The notes: a model not told the origin generated them from the letters alone. Shown: positions 1-9,049, counted from the first letter of the stretch. The stretch: DNA of 64,000 nucleotides from Zhuqueibacter pondensis (GCA_034505955.1 JAPDQK010000002.1:162558-226557); one strand, 5' to 3'. Translations and numbers: made by a program.

Positions 1-1
1 T

Positions 2-499
2 CGGGGACTGGATTACTACACGCGCACCGCGTATGAAATCATCAGCGACCAGCTCGGCGCCCAGGATGCGCTGTGTGGTGGCGGCCGTTATGACTTGCTT
101 GTCGAGGAGCTTGGCGGTGCGCCCACTCCTGCGGTTGGTTTTGCTGCCGGCATGGAACGCTTGATGATGGTGCTGGATCAAATTGCCTGGCAGCCGGCAA
201 TTCACAACCCTCCGGTCGTTTTTCTTGCACCCTTGGGACCGGCCGCGATCGCATGGGCAGTCCAAACGGCGCAACAGCTCCGGCAACAAGGATTGGCTGT
301 TGAGATGGATTTGTTGAATCGCGGCTTGAAAGCGCAACTTCGTGAGGCGAATCGCCAGCAGGCTAAATTTACGGTCATCGTGGGTGACAATGAGCTGCGC
401 GCCCAGCACGCCATCGTGCGTGATTTGCAAAGCAGCCAACAAACTGAAGTCGCTTTCAACGATTTGATTTCTTACCTCCAACAGAGCAGCACAAGCTGA
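2..499 (+). CDS. hisS: Histidyl-tRNA synthetase, C-terminal part (cut by window edge)
   Basis: The first readable codons give RGLDYYTRTAYEI, the histidine-specific motif of class II HisRS, followed by CGGGRYD and the motif 3 region GFAAGMERL. The last ~90 residues form the anticodon-binding domain (VVFLAPLG, then the GLAVEMDLLNRGLKAQLREA segment). The enzyme charges tRNA-His in the cytoplasm. The reading frame is open at base 2, so the N-terminal catalytic part lies outside the window. The stop is TGA at 497-499, 8 bases before the next start, so it is probably co-transcribed with the methyltransferase. Confidence 0.95.
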   Translation, partial: RGLDYYTRTAYEIISDQLGAQDALCGGGRYDLLVEELGGAPTPAVGFAAGMERLMMVLDQIAWQPAIHNPPVVFLAPLGPAAIAWAVQTAQQLRQQGLAVEMDLLNRGLKAQLREANRQQAKFTVIVGDNELRAQHAIVRDLQSSQQTEVAFNDLISYLQQSSTS

Positions 500-507
500 T
501 CTTATTT

Positions 508-1290
508 ATGGTGATGCGAAACGACATTAAAACCATCGTCCGCCTGACGCAAAAGAAGTACCGGATCGAAATGAACCGGTTTCTGGCGGAGGGCGGCCGG
601 CTTTGTGAGGAGGCGATCAAGTCTGATTGGAAGGTGGAACGAGTCATTTACTGTCCGTCTTTTTTGCAGTCACTGCGCGCACGCCAGGCCTTGCAGCTCG
701 CCGAGGAGCGCAAGATACCGACCGATGAAGTCTCCAGTGACGTGTTCGTCAGCCTTTCCGATACCATGCATTCGCAAGGCATCATCGCGGTGGTGGAGAA
801 GCGCGCTGCTGCCGGCGAGCCATTTGAGCAAATGCGCCATGAGCCGCGTTGCCTGTGGATCGGCATCGAAAAGCTGCATGACCCCGGCAACATGGGCACG
901 ATTTTGCGAACTGCAGATTGGCTCGGTGTTGATGGCATCGTTGTTGGCAGGCAATGCGTAGAGGTATACAATCCCAAAGTCGTGCGTGCCAGCATGGGCG
1001 CGATTTTTCATCTGCCCATTTACGAGGTCGATGATTTTGTCGGCACGATGCGACGTTTTCAAACATTCAGCGCCGTCCTCTACGCCGCGGACCAATCCGG
1101 TGATTTTCCCTACTCGGTTTTGCGTTACGCCCCCAAAAAGGTATTGTTGCTCGGCGATGAAGTCGAAGGGATCTCACCGGAAGTTGGCGCCATCATCCAG
1201 CATCGCGTGTCGATTCCCCGGCGCGGTGGCGGCGAATCGCTCAACGTTGCCATTGCTGCGGCTATTTTATTGGCGGAAATGAGTCGGTAA
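508..1290 (+). CDS. TrmH/SpoU-family RNA 2'-O-methyltransferase
   Basis: A 260-residue protein with an N-terminal substrate-binding domain (FLAEGGRLCEEAI) and a C-terminal SPOUT fold. The three SpoU motifs are visible: motif 1 NMGTILRTADWLGVDGIVV (about residues 130-148), motif 2 LLLGDEVEGIS, and motif 3 IPRRGGGESLNVAIAAAI at the C terminus. It should transfer a methyl group from SAM to a ribose 2'-OH of rRNA or tRNA. The exact target nucleotide cannot be read from sequence. ATG 514 is an alternative start. It follows hisS by 8 bases. Confidence 0.9.
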   Translation: MVMRNDIKTIVRLTQKKYRIEMNRFLAEGGRLCEEAIKSDWKVERVIYCPSFLQSLRARQALQLAEERKIPTDEVSSDVFVSLSDTMHSQGIIAVVEKRAAAGEPFEQMRHEPRCLWIGIEKLHDPGNMGTILRTADWLGVDGIVVGRQCVEVYNPKVVRASMGAIFHLPIYEVDDFVGTMRRFQTFSAVLYAADQSGDFPYSVLRYAPKKVLLLGDEVEGISPEVGAIIQHRVSIPRRGGGESLNVAIAAAILLAEMSR

Positions 1291-1321
1291 ACCGGCTTGC
1301 GGCCGCAAGAAGGCTGAATCC

Positions 1322-2245
1322 TTGAAGCTGTTTGACTTCGTCACGGTCAATAACCGGGTTCCAGAGTCAAGCCTTCAGGCTCGTGATCAAGTTATGTTAG
1401 AAGCATCTCCACAAACGAACTACCCCTCCCGCCTGGGCGTCATCGTTGTTCTTTTTCTCATTACCGGGCCGCTGTATGTGGTGGCCGGTTTTCTGGGAAA
1501 TTTCGTGATCGGTAAATGGCCGGTTCTGATCGGTGAATTGATCCTGCCACTGCCCGCATATCTTTATCTGCGCCTCTATCGCTATCATGTCCGTCAAGTC
1601 TTTCGTCTGAATCCCGTGAGCGGTCGAATCGTGGGATTGAGTGTAGTCCTGGGTATGGCTTTGCATGTTATTGTTTACGAAATTGATCATCTGCTCAATT
1701 CAGTCTGGAATGTGATCTGGCCATTTCCGGAACACCTGGAATCCCAACTGGAGAAATTGCTGGCGGCACAACACTGGCTGGATTGGGTCATTGTCCTCCT
1801 CGCCTCGGTCGTGGTTGCCGGCGTTTTTGAAGAGATGCTGTTTCGAGGATTTGTGCAGAATACTTTCGAGCAATATCATGACGCCCCGATCGCCATTGCC
1901 ATCACCGCAGCCATCTTTGCCGCCACCCATGGCTTGTTGTGGTGGTTCGTGCAAATTTTTCTCCTGGGAGCAGTTCTCGGTTGGATGGCCTGGCGGAGCG
2001 AATCCATCATTCCGGGCGCCATTGTGCACGGAATGCACAACCTTTTTGCAGTGTTACTGACCAATTTCAAAGCTGCGCCCCCATGGTTGTATTGGCAACA
2101 GGTTAAGCCGGTTCTTGGCGAGGGGCATGTGCAACCTGTGTTCTTGCTTGCTGCCGGCGTGGTGATTTATTTTGGTCTTCGGTTATTCAACCGATTTTGC
2201 GAAGAAGAAAAGGTGATTCCCACCCTTTTGAACACGCCTCTTTGA
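1322..2245 (+). CDS. CPBP-family intramembrane glutamic endopeptidase (CAAX protease-like)
   Basis: A polytopic membrane protein with the CPBP/Abi signature: EEMLFRGFVQ (EExxxR, about residue 170), then ATHGLLWWF and IVHGMHNLF, which supply the conserved histidines. The family includes CAAX prenyl proteases and bacteriocin-immunity proteins; the substrate here is unknown. The frame opens with TTG at 1322, preceded by an AAGAAGG Shine-Dalgarno-like stretch. ATG 1394 (MLEASPQTNYP) is the other candidate and starts just before the first membrane segment, but has no clear ribosome site. Confidence 0.85.
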   Translation: MKLFDFVTVNNRVPESSLQARDQVMLEASPQTNYPSRLGVIVVLFLITGPLYVVAGFLGNFVIGKWPVLIGELILPLPAYLYLRLYRYHVRQVFRLNPVSGRIVGLSVVLGMALHVIVYEIDHLLNSVWNVIWPFPEHLESQLEKLLAAQHWLDWVIVLLASVVVAGVFEEMLFRGFVQNTFEQYHDAPIAIAITAAIFAATHGLLWWFVQIFLLGAVLGWMAWRSESIIPGAIVHGMHNLFAVLLTNFKAAPPWLYWQQVKPVLGEGHVQPVFLLAAGVVIYFGLRLFNRFCEEEKVIPTLLNTPL

Positions 2246-2530
2246 ATAAAACGGCGTGGCAAATTTTCCGCATTACCTGCCGATTGACACTACAATTAGC
2301 GTAGTTATTTCCTCGTTGTAAACACCTTGGCAGTTCTTCGCGCTGGGACTGCCATTTTCATAATCTCCAAATTTTCAATACATAAACGCTGCGAGTGTGA
2401 TCCAGTGAGCCAGGGAAATCGGGTTGGAGCAATCTATTGTTGTGATGTCAGGAATGATTTCATTTTTCAAGGCTCGTCTCGCAGATGGAACCACAAATTT
2501 CATCCAATCCGTCGCCGAAAAGGGATTTTC

Positions 2531-2995
2531 ATGATCGATTGGTTCTTTGATGAGAGAACTTGGGCTGCAACTATGAACCGAATCGTCATGCTCAATGAGG
2601 ACCTCGAGTCTCAGATGCGCATGTATCTGGCGCTTTGTCCTCGCTACCGAATCGAAATTGCGGAGAATGAGCTCGCGTTGATGCGGCTCTTGCGTCGCAA
2701 AAAACCTAATTTGCTCCTGCTCGATGCGCATTACAGCAGGTTCAATCACAACGGCAAATCGATCGCCAAGCTGGTCGAAAAAATCAAGCGCAAGTACAAT
2801 CATCTTCCCGTACTGGCGATTGTCAATGGTGAAGATGAAAGACTGGCGGAGTTGTTGACCCAGCGTGGCGCCGATGGCTGGGTGACCCGTCGGGTTCAGA
2901 TTGACGACTTGCTGCAGCGCGTCGATGGCTTGCTCCAGCCGGTACCGTCTTTTCTCGAGTCCAGGTATGAACAGTCGCAAGCCGTTATGGTGTAG
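2531..2995 (+). CDS. Single-domain response-regulator receiver-like protein
   Basis: A 154-residue protein starting at ATG 2531, 6 bases after AAAAGGGA; ATG 2573 is a second possible start. The core looks like a CheY fold: acidic pair in IVMLNEDLE, probable phospho-acceptor Asp in LLLLDAHY, and the later GADGWVTRRV where CheY has a Lys-Pro pair. The usual Lys is Arg, so phosphorylation chemistry may be altered or lost. No output domain is attached. The gene stands alone between a protease and a strong terminator. Its partner kinase is not visible. Receiver assignment is by motif and is moderately sure. Confidence 0.6.
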   Translation: MIDWFFDERTWAATMNRIVMLNEDLESQMRMYLALCPRYRIEIAENELALMRLLRRKKPNLLLLDAHYSRFNHNGKSIAKLVEKIKRKYNHLPVLAIVNGEDERLAELLTQRGADGWVTRRVQIDDLLQRVDGLLQPVPSFLESRYEQSQAVMV

Positions 2996-3061
2996 AGGGG
3001 AAGGCCTAAATCCCGGGTTTACCGCCTTGGCTTGAATTCGGTTGGAGAATTTCACAATTGT

Positions 3062-3104
3062 AAGCCGGTTTTCGCCCCTGCTCGCGAACCGGCTTTTTGT
3101 TTTG
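3062..3104 (+). terminator. Rho-independent terminator after the receiver gene
   Basis: Inverted repeat AAGCCGGTTTTCGC / GCGAACCGGCTT with a two-base bulge, followed by a T-rich run starting at 3094. It lies about 65 bases after the receiver stop and separates it from the cyclophilin-subtilase pair. Confidence 0.85.
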
Positions 3105-3175
3105 TCCCTTGCTTTTTCCCTTCCTTTTTCATATTTTGATTCTAAAATCTCTCGAACTCATTTCATGGAGGAATC

Positions 3176-3865
3176 ATGCGCTATCTGACTTTTTTGGTGA
3201 TTGTCGTTCTGGCGATTGGGATTTCTGGCTGCAGCAAAAAAGCTTCGGAAGACCGGTCTGCGTCAAAAGTGAGTGGGACGGAATCAAACCGGCCGCTCAC
3301 CGCTGCCGAGATTCAGGCTGTGATCGACAAAGCCCAGGCGACCCCTTTGGTAGACGTGGCCGATGACGAGGTTGGCCTCATCGAAACCGACTCCGGCCGC
3401 ATCGTGCTCGAGCTTTTTCCGAAGGTGGCGCCGCATCATTGCCGCAGCTTCAAACGTCTGGCAACCAGCGGCTTCTATGATGGCACCACATTCCATCGTG
3501 TCATCCCGGGCTTCATGATTCAGGGAGGTGACATTTTTTCTCGCGATGATGATCCGGGTAATGACGGTACCGGTGGTCCCGGCTACAATCTGCCGGCCGA
3601 ATTCAGCAAGCTGCATCATGAACGCGGTACACTTTCCATGGCGCGGCGCGGTGATGATATCAACTCTGCCGGCAGCCAGTTTTTCATTTGCGTGGCGCCG
3701 GCACCGCATCTGGATGGCCAGTATACCATTTGGGGCCGCGTGTTGGAAGGAATGGACGTGGTGGATAAAATTGTCGCTGCCGCCGGCACCGATCCAATGA
3801 AACAAAACCCGGACAATCCGGTCGTCATGAAAAAAGTGCGAGTGGTGAAACGTAATGAGCTCTAA
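3176..3865 (+). CDS. Cyclophilin-type peptidyl-prolyl isomerase, lipoprotein
   Basis: A 229-residue cyclophilin with a lipoprotein signal (hydrophobic segment ending GISGC, Cys at about residue 19), so it is probably anchored in the envelope facing the periplasm. Family motifs are FHRVIPGFMIQGGD, GTLSMARRGDDINSAGSQFF and HLDGQYTIWGRVLEGMDVV. It catalyses cis-trans isomerisation at prolines during folding of exported proteins. The start is supported by GGAGG four bases upstream. The gene overlaps the following subtilase by 11 bases, so the two are translationally coupled and may act on the same exported clients. Confidence 0.93.
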   Translation: MRYLTFLVIVVLAIGISGCSKKASEDRSASKVSGTESNRPLTAAEIQAVIDKAQATPLVDVADDEVGLIETDSGRIVLELFPKVAPHHCRSFKRLATSGFYDGTTFHRVIPGFMIQGGDIFSRDDDPGNDGTGGPGYNLPAEFSKLHHERGTLSMARRGDDINSAGSQFFICVAPAPHLDGQYTIWGRVLEGMDVVDKIVAAAGTDPMKQNPDNPVVMKKVRVVKRNEL

Positions 3866-5933
3866 ACGACTCCTGCTGTTGCTTGCCGCTCTGATGTTCA
3901 TTCTGCCCGTTCATGCAGAAAAAGCTGGCGCTGCGGAACAATACAAATATTGGATTTTTTTTCGCGACAAGGGACCGGAGGTTTTGAGCAAGCGCAGCGC
4001 TTTGCTGGACGAAGCGCAAAAGCGCCTCTCACCACGCGCGCTGCAGCGCCGCGCCAAAGTCCTTCCTGCCACCGCATTGGTTGATGAGTCGGATATCGAT
4101 CTTTATCAACCGTACCTCAATGAGCTGGCCGGCCGCGGTTTTTCGCCGATTGTGACTTCCCGATGGTTGAACGCAGTGAGTATTTGGGCCACGCCGGAAG
4201 AAGCCGCGGCCTTGCAAAGCTTGCCATTTGTCAAAGGTGTGCAGCGGGTGGCAAGTTTGAAAATTCCGCCCGCTCCGGAAGCTGCACCGGAGCCACCCCA
4301 GCTTTTCAAGATTGCTGCCCACCGCTTCGAGTATGGTGCCTCATTGGCGCAGATGGAACAGATTCGCGCCACGATTTTGCACGATGCCGGTATTTTCGGC
4401 ATCGGTGTGATCGTCGGCATGATGGACTCCGGTTTTCAATGGCGCAAGCACGAGGCTTTTGCAAATTTAAAAGTGCTGGCGGAATGGGATGTCGCACACA
4501 ATGACAGCTTGACGAGTGATGAGGCCGGCCAGGATTGCCCTGGCGAGCAGAGCCACGGTACACAAACGCTTTCCGTGATCGCCGGCTTTGCTCCGGGTAA
4601 TTTGATTGGGCCGGCTTTTGGGGCGCGTTATCTCCTCGCGAAAACCGAGATAGACCGCAACGTTAATTGTCAGCGGAGCGAGACCAATGCCGAAGAGGAC
4701 AATTGGGCGCAAGCGGTCGAATGGATGGAAGAGCTCGGCGTTGAGGTCACCTCGACCTCGTTGGGTTACAGCACTTTTGATGAAGGCCAGCGTAGTTACA
4801 CGCCGGGGGAGATGGATGGCAAGACCGCGATCATCACCAAAGCTGCTGAAATGGCTGCGCGCAAAGGCGTGATTGTGGTCAACGCGGCTGGCAATGAAGG
4901 GGGCAATTCCTGGCGCATTATCGCAGCGCCGGCTGATGGCGCTCATGTCATTGCGGTTGGTGCCGTTTATTCGACTGGTGATGTCACGTATTTTTCGAGC
5001 CGTGGTCCGACTGCCGACGGTCGCATCAAGCCGGATGTGATGGCAATGGGTTCGGGTGTGCGCGTAGTGTCTCCCGGCAGCACGAACCAGTACGGCTTCA
5101 ATGAAGGCACCTCATTTGCATGTCCGCTGGCTGCCGGTGTGGTGGCGCAGATTCTCTCGGCGCATCCCGAGGTGACGCCAGACCAAATGATCAATGTGTT
5201 GCATGCAACGTCCAGCATGGCAAATGCGCCAAACAAGGATTATGGGTATGGCATTGTCAATGCCGTTGCCGCCATTACCTCATTGGGCCCGGCATTCAGC
5301 AACTTGCCGCATATTGACACTCTGCAACCGGGCATGTTCGACGTTACCATGCGCGTGCTCTCTCGCGATGGCATTCAGCCCGGCAGCATGAAGATATGCT
5401 ATGCGCCTCGTGGGAGCGGCGCTTACGTTACCGTGCCAATGGCGCCGCAGGATTCGATTTCTTATGTGGCACAAATCCCGCGCCCGGCGCATTCGCAAGA
5501 TACTTTGCAGGTTTATTTCACCGCAACGGATTTTGGTTTTGGCGATGTCAGCTATCCCAAGCGCGCACCGGCGCAGGTCTTTCTCGTTACGCGCAACGGC
5601 TTGTTGCCCATCTCCACTGAAGGTCCACGCCCCTTACCGAGCACGTTTTTTCTTGCACCCACTCGACCGAATCCGTTCGGCAGCCTGAATACGAAAGTGA
5701 CCCGCCTCAGTTTTGATTTGCCACTCTCCGGTTTGGTACGTATCCGGATTTACAACATCCTGGGGCAGCGCGTGCGCACCCTTTTTGAGGCCCAACTGCC
5801 GGCAGGTCATTATGAAAATTTTACCTGGGATGGCACCGATGATTTGAAACAGCCCGTGGCTGGTGGTGTCTATATTTTCGAGGTTTCGACGCCTGTGGGA
5901 GTGGGGCGACGAAAGATTTTGCTGCTGCGATAA
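3855..5933 (+). CDS. Secreted subtilisin-like (S8) serine protease with FlgD-like C-terminal sorting domain
   Basis: A 692-residue protein. Residues 1-22 are a signal peptide and about 30-136 a prodomain (YWIFFRDKG, SRWLNAVSI). The S8 catalytic domain has Asp191 (GMMDSGF), His234 (SHGTQ), oxyanion Asn347 (NAAGNEGG) and Ser420 (EGTSFACPLAAG). After a beta-rich linker the last ~85 residues form a FlgD-like Ig domain (RPNPFG, NILGQRVRTL, WDGTDD, GGVYIFEV), the kind used as a secretion/sorting tail in FCB-group bacteria. It is probably exported and surface-attached or released. It overlaps the cyclophilin gene and is followed by a hairpin at 5948-5982. Confidence 0.93.
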   Translation: MSSKRLLLLLAALMFILPVHAEKAGAAEQYKYWIFFRDKGPEVLSKRSALLDEAQKRLSPRALQRRAKVLPATALVDESDIDLYQPYLNELAGRGFSPIVTSRWLNAVSIWATPEEAAALQSLPFVKGVQRVASLKIPPAPEAAPEPPQLFKIAAHRFEYGASLAQMEQIRATILHDAGIFGIGVIVGMMDSGFQWRKHEAFANLKVLAEWDVAHNDSLTSDEAGQDCPGEQSHGTQTLSVIAGFAPGNLIGPAFGARYLLAKTEIDRNVNCQRSETNAEEDNWAQAVEWMEELGVEVTSTSLGYSTFDEGQRSYTPGEMDGKTAIITKAAEMAARKGVIVVNAAGNEGGNSWRIIAAPADGAHVIAVGAVYSTGDVTYFSSRGPTADGRIKPDVMAMGSGVRVVSPGSTNQYGFNEGTSFACPLAAGVVAQILSAHPEVTPDQMINVLHATSSMANAPNKDYGYGIVNAVAAITSLGPAFSNLPHIDTLQPGMFDVTMRVLSRDGIQPGSMKICYAPRGSGAYVTVPMAPQDSISYVAQIPRPAHSQDTLQVYFTATDFGFGDVSYPKRAPAQVFLVTRNGLLPISTEGPRPLPSTFFLAPTRPNPFGSLNTKVTRLSFDLPLSGLVRIRIYNILGQRVRTLFEAQLPAGHYENFTWDGTDDLKQPVAGGVYIFEVSTPVGVGRRKILLLR

Positions 5934-5947
5934 GGCCATTTGGATTA

Positions 5948-5982
5948 TTGGAGTGCCGGGCTTCATCCATCCAGCACTCCAA
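5948..5982 (+). terminator. Hairpin between subtilase and patatin genes
   Basis: Perfect 9-bp inverted repeat TTGGAGTGC / GCACTCCAA with a 17-base loop, followed by a T-rich stretch (ATCCTTCTTTT). It begins 14 bases after the subtilase stop. It looks like a weak terminator or attenuator. Its position argues against the upstream TTG 5948 as a start for the patatin gene. Confidence 0.5.
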
Positions 5983-6010
5983 ATCCTTCTTTTGGAGATC
6001 GAATTCCACT

Positions 6011-6913
6011 GTGTCCAGAAAATTACGAGTCGGTTTGGCCCTCGGCGGTGGTGGCGCGCGTGGCCTGGCGCATATCGGCGTGCTCAAAGTCCTCGAAGCG
6101 AACCAAATACCCATCGACATGATCGCCGGCACCAGTATTGGCGCGATCGTGGGCGCGGTTTATGCGCTGAATCCCAAGGCCAGCGTGCTGGAACAGCGTG
6201 CGCTGGCTTTTTTACAGGCACCGGAATTTCATGAAAGCGGGCTGGATCTCTTTCACAAGAAGAAGGCTGCGGAAAACTTTTTTGCGCAAGTGGCCAAACA
6301 TGTCAAAGAGCGCGTGGTGATCAATTTGGCGCCCAGCCGGATTTCGCTGCTCGGCGGATGGCGGATCACGCGTGCCGTGGAATACCTGCTCGAAGACAGG
6401 AAATTCGAGAATTGCCGAATCCCATTTGCCTGCGTGGCTGCCGATCTCATTACCGGCGAGGAAATCGTTTTTCGTCGCGGCAGCCTGCGCAAAGCCGTGG
6501 CCGCGAGCATGTCGATTCCCGGCTTTCTGCCACCGGTGCAACATGACGGCCATTTATTGGTGGATGGCGCCGTGGTCGCCCTGGTGCCGGTCAAAGCCTG
6601 CAAACTTCTCGGCGCTGATCTCGTGATCGCAGTGGATGTGAGCCAGTCGCTCAACGCAAGTGACACCTTTGACAACGTGATTGACATCGTCTTTCGCGCC
6701 TCCAGTATCACGGCACACAAATGGAATCAAGTCCTGCTCCAGGACGCAGATGTGATTATCCGGCCGCGGGTGGGAAATGTTCATTGGTCTGAATTTCATG
6801 ACATGCAGACTCTGATTGCAGAAGGTGAAAACGCCGCAAAAAAGATGTTGCGCAAAATCGAGCGTCTGGTTGAGAGAAAACCAGCCCTCTGGCGGCGCTG
6901 GTTTGGGAGGTGA
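6011..6913 (+). CDS. Patatin-like phospholipase (RssA/NTE family)
   Basis: About 300 residues. The glycine-rich oxyanion motif LGGGGARGLAHIGV is at residues 11-24, the nucleophile Ser42 in AGTSIGAIVG, and the dyad Asp in LLVDGAVVALVPV. Ser-Asp dyad enzymes of this family hydrolyse acyl esters of phospholipids or lysophospholipids, and the bacterial RssA-type members are cytoplasmic. I chose GTG 6011 (VSRKLRVGLALGGGG) because homology begins there and the longer TTG start falls inside a hairpin. GGAG lies 14 bases upstream, which is far for a ribosome site, so the start is less sure than the function. Confidence 0.88.
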   Translation: MSRKLRVGLALGGGGARGLAHIGVLKVLEANQIPIDMIAGTSIGAIVGAVYALNPKASVLEQRALAFLQAPEFHESGLDLFHKKKAAENFFAQVAKHVKERVVINLAPSRISLLGGWRITRAVEYLLEDRKFENCRIPFACVAADLITGEEIVFRRGSLRKAVAASMSIPGFLPPVQHDGHLLVDGAVVALVPVKACKLLGADLVIAVDVSQSLNASDTFDNVIDIVFRASSITAHKWNQVLLQDADVIIRPRVGNVHWSEFHDMQTLIAEGENAAKKMLRKIERLVERKPALWRRWFGR

Positions 6914-7047
6914 CAGTGATTTGAGACCGGATGCTGATTACCGTCTGCGGTGGGTTTGATGTCTGGCATCGATCATCGCCATGCCCATCTCCGCAGTCGA
7001 CACAAACAGCCTGTAAATAAATCATGAATAAAAAATTTTTCCAAGGA

Positions 7048-7076
7048 TTGACATTGATCAATGCGCTGCTTATATT
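7048..7076 (+). promoter_or_regulatory. Sigma-70-type promoter upstream of the PtsN-like gene
   Basis: TTGACA at 7048-7053, a 17-base spacer, and TATATT at 7071-7076 inside an AT-rich stretch. It lies about 130 bases before ATG 7209. The region 6914-7208 otherwise holds no gene I can support. Confidence 0.7.
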
Positions 7077-7208
7077 ATAATACAGCAACAATTTTCCTCC
7101 AGGGAATTGCTCAAAGGAGTTGATGGCGGTAGCAGGGAGCGCGAAGACGATCATGTAGAAATTTTTCAAACAGAATGGATTCTGGCTGAATCGCCAAGTC
7201 CGGGAGAT

Positions 7209-7700
7209 ATGTTCGTGCAACTATCTGAGTTCCTTTCGGAACAGCTCATTCTCCTCGGGTTGGAGGCAAAAGACAAAATCGAAGCTTTTCGTGCCATGGT
7301 CGCCAGGATGGCGAGCCAAAATGCCATTACCAGCCCCGAGACTTTTCTTGAGGAAGTGATCAAACGCGAGTCGATCGAGCCGACCTGTATCGGCCGAGGT
7401 GTCGCGTTTCCCCACACCCGCACCATGTGTGTTACCCGACCAGTGATTGCCCTTGGCCGCACCAAAGCCAGCATTCCATTTACCTCAAACGATTCTGACA
7501 ATGTGCAGTTGATCTTTGTCATGGGAACTCCGAAGGATGATTCCAACACCTATTTACAAATTCTCGCGCGCCTATGCCGGCTGCTGCGGCAAAACAACTT
7601 CCGTGAGCGTCTCCTGACAGCAGCCACACCCAAAGAGATCGTTAATTTATTCAATGAATTCGACACACCTGCAGTCGAGCAATCGATGGCAACTAATTGA
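7209..7700 (+). CDS. PTS EIIA domain protein, PtsN/fructose type
   Basis: A 163-residue single EIIA domain. It has the typical N terminus MFVQLSEFLSEQLILLGLEA, the active-site region IGRGVAFPHTRT with phospho-acceptor His69, and a C-terminal helix with LARLCRLLRQNNFRERLL. Such stand-alone EIIA-Ntr-like proteins usually regulate rather than transport. No EIIB/EIIC or HPr gene is near. The frame stays open to TTG 7107, but family alignment starts at ATG 7209, which has GGGAG very close upstream. A good promoter precedes it. Confidence 0.88.
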   Translation: MFVQLSEFLSEQLILLGLEAKDKIEAFRAMVARMASQNAITSPETFLEEVIKRESIEPTCIGRGVAFPHTRTMCVTRPVIALGRTKASIPFTSNDSDNVQLIFVMGTPKDDSNTYLQILARLCRLLRQNNFRERLLTAATPKEIVNLFNEFDTPAVEQSMATN

Positions 7701-7763
7701 CCGTGACTATGATTGCTCGACTTTTTTATGCCCCGGCTCATCACGCATATTTGAATTTTTGCC

Positions 7764-8018
7764 ATGAACGAACCCACCAATCGCATCGCCACTGTAACCT
7801 CCAGTGACCGTATTGCGGCACAGACGCGAGATGACGAGGGCGGTATGGTCATTGGTAACAAGGTTTCCTCTTTATCGCTTTCAAGCATCGACCAGAGCGT
7901 TTCACCTGAAGACGCCACCCGGCTTGTTGACACGTTTGAGCGATTGGCCGATCATGAACATCCCGTTCTGGTTTTCACCACTGGGGGCACCGGCATAGCC
8001 ATGCGGAGCTTGATATGA
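7764..8018 (+). pseudogene. Truncated MogA/MoaB-like molybdopterin adenylyltransferase (N-terminal half only)
   Basis: An 84-residue ORF whose start NRIATVTSSDR matches the first strand of the MogA/MoaB fold. Near its end it carries LVFTTGGTG, the conserved substrate loop, after which it stops (IAMRSLI) where normal proteins continue for another ~80-100 residues. MogA adenylylates molybdopterin in Moco biosynthesis; half a domain is unlikely to do so. The stop overlaps the next gene's ATG (ATGA at 8015-8018), which suggests a deletion brought the two together. It could still be translated and couple expression of the PAP2 gene. No other Moco gene is near. Confidence 0.5.
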
Positions 8019-9049
8019 CCTGGACCGAGCTGCGCCATCATTTACAACATCCCGACCACAAATGGAAAATCTATGTGTTGCTTGGCGTCATGGCCTATTT
8101 TGTTGCCATCAATCAGATCATCAAGGTCAGGCCGGATCACATTTTTTTGGCTTTGGTGCTGTTTTCCTTCGTTCTCGGCAAACAACGCGCCCGGCGCTTT
8201 CTCATTGACTGGCTGCCCTTCGTGTTATTTTGGATCGGCTATGACATGATGCGTGGCATTGCCGACTCCGTGCGCGGCACCATTCACATCGTGGAGCCTT
8301 ATCGTTGGGAGTTGGCGCTGTTCGGCAATCTCAGCGGCGAGATTCCTCCTTTTCTCTTGCAGCGCGTGCGCGAAGCAGTGGAATGGGGCTGGCTGCGAAA
8401 GCTGATCGATGTGTTGGCCGCCAATTTTTACACCGCCCATTTTGCTTTGCCTTTGCTGCTGGGCTGGGTTTTCTGGCATACCACCAATGATCGGCCAATG
8501 TTCTACAAATTTGTCTATACGCTCACGATATTGAATGTCCTCGCGTTGCTCACCTTCATGGCATATCCGGCAGCGCCTCCATGGTACGTATACAATTACG
8601 GCTTCTCCTCGCCGGAGCCCAATTCGAGTTTTTGGGCAATCAGCGCCGGCAATCTCATCGACGTTGATCGTCTGCTCGGGGTGAAATTTTTTACGACTTT
8701 GTGGGATTCATTTAACGCTAACCATTTTGCCGCAATTCCGTCGCTGCACGGCGCTTATCCCATCGTTCTGTCATTTTTTGCCTTCAAGAAATTTCGCTGG
8801 AATCCGTGGTTGCTGTGCTGTTATCCGGCGGCGGTGTGGTTCTCAGCGGTGTATTTGAATCATCATTATATCATCGACCTGATCATCGGCGGTCTTTATG
8901 TGATGGTCGCCTATTTTCTCGCCACTCGGCTTGCTTATCCACTTTTGTTTGCTCGCTTTATTGAGCCCCGACCGGAACCGGCAGACTTGGTCATGTCGAT
9001 GGCAGACCGTGTTCGCCAGCCGGCCGAGATCTCTTCGATGCAAAATTGA
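8015..9049 (+). CDS. PAP2/AUR1-like membrane phosphatase or lipid phosphotransferase
   Basis: A 344-residue polytopic membrane protein. It has the PAP2-type motifs of the Aur1/inositol phosphorylceramide synthase-like branch: AAPPWYVYNYG (about residue 190), AAIPSLHGAYP with the catalytic His (about residue 245), and YLNHHYIIDLIIGG with the second His and Asp (about residue 285). Such enzymes cleave or transfer phospho-headgroups on membrane lipids; the substrate is not known. GGAG lies 8 bases upstream of ATG 8015, inside the truncated MogA-like ORF. It ends 80 bases before fabH. Confidence 0.85.
   Translation: MTWTELRHHLQHPDHKWKIYVLLGVMAYFVAINQIIKVRPDHIFLALVLFSFVLGKQRARRFLIDWLPFVLFWIGYDMMRGIADSVRGTIHIVEPYRWELALFGNLSGEIPPFLLQRVREAVEWGWLRKLIDVLAANFYTAHFALPLLLGWVFWHTTNDRPMFYKFVYTLTILNVLALLTFMAYPAAPPWYVYNYGFSSPEPNSSFWAISAGNLIDVDRLLGVKFFTTLWDSFNANHFAAIPSLHGAYPIVLSFFAFKKFRWNPWLLCCYPAAVWFSAVYLNHHYIIDLIIGGLYVMVAYFLATRLAYPLLFARFIEPRPEPADLVMSMADRVRQPAEISSMQN

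Noticed and set aside
1700..2038. Minus-strand ORF opposite the CPBP protease
   Set aside because: Shadow of a membrane-protein gene with clear EExxxR and His motifs on the plus strand.
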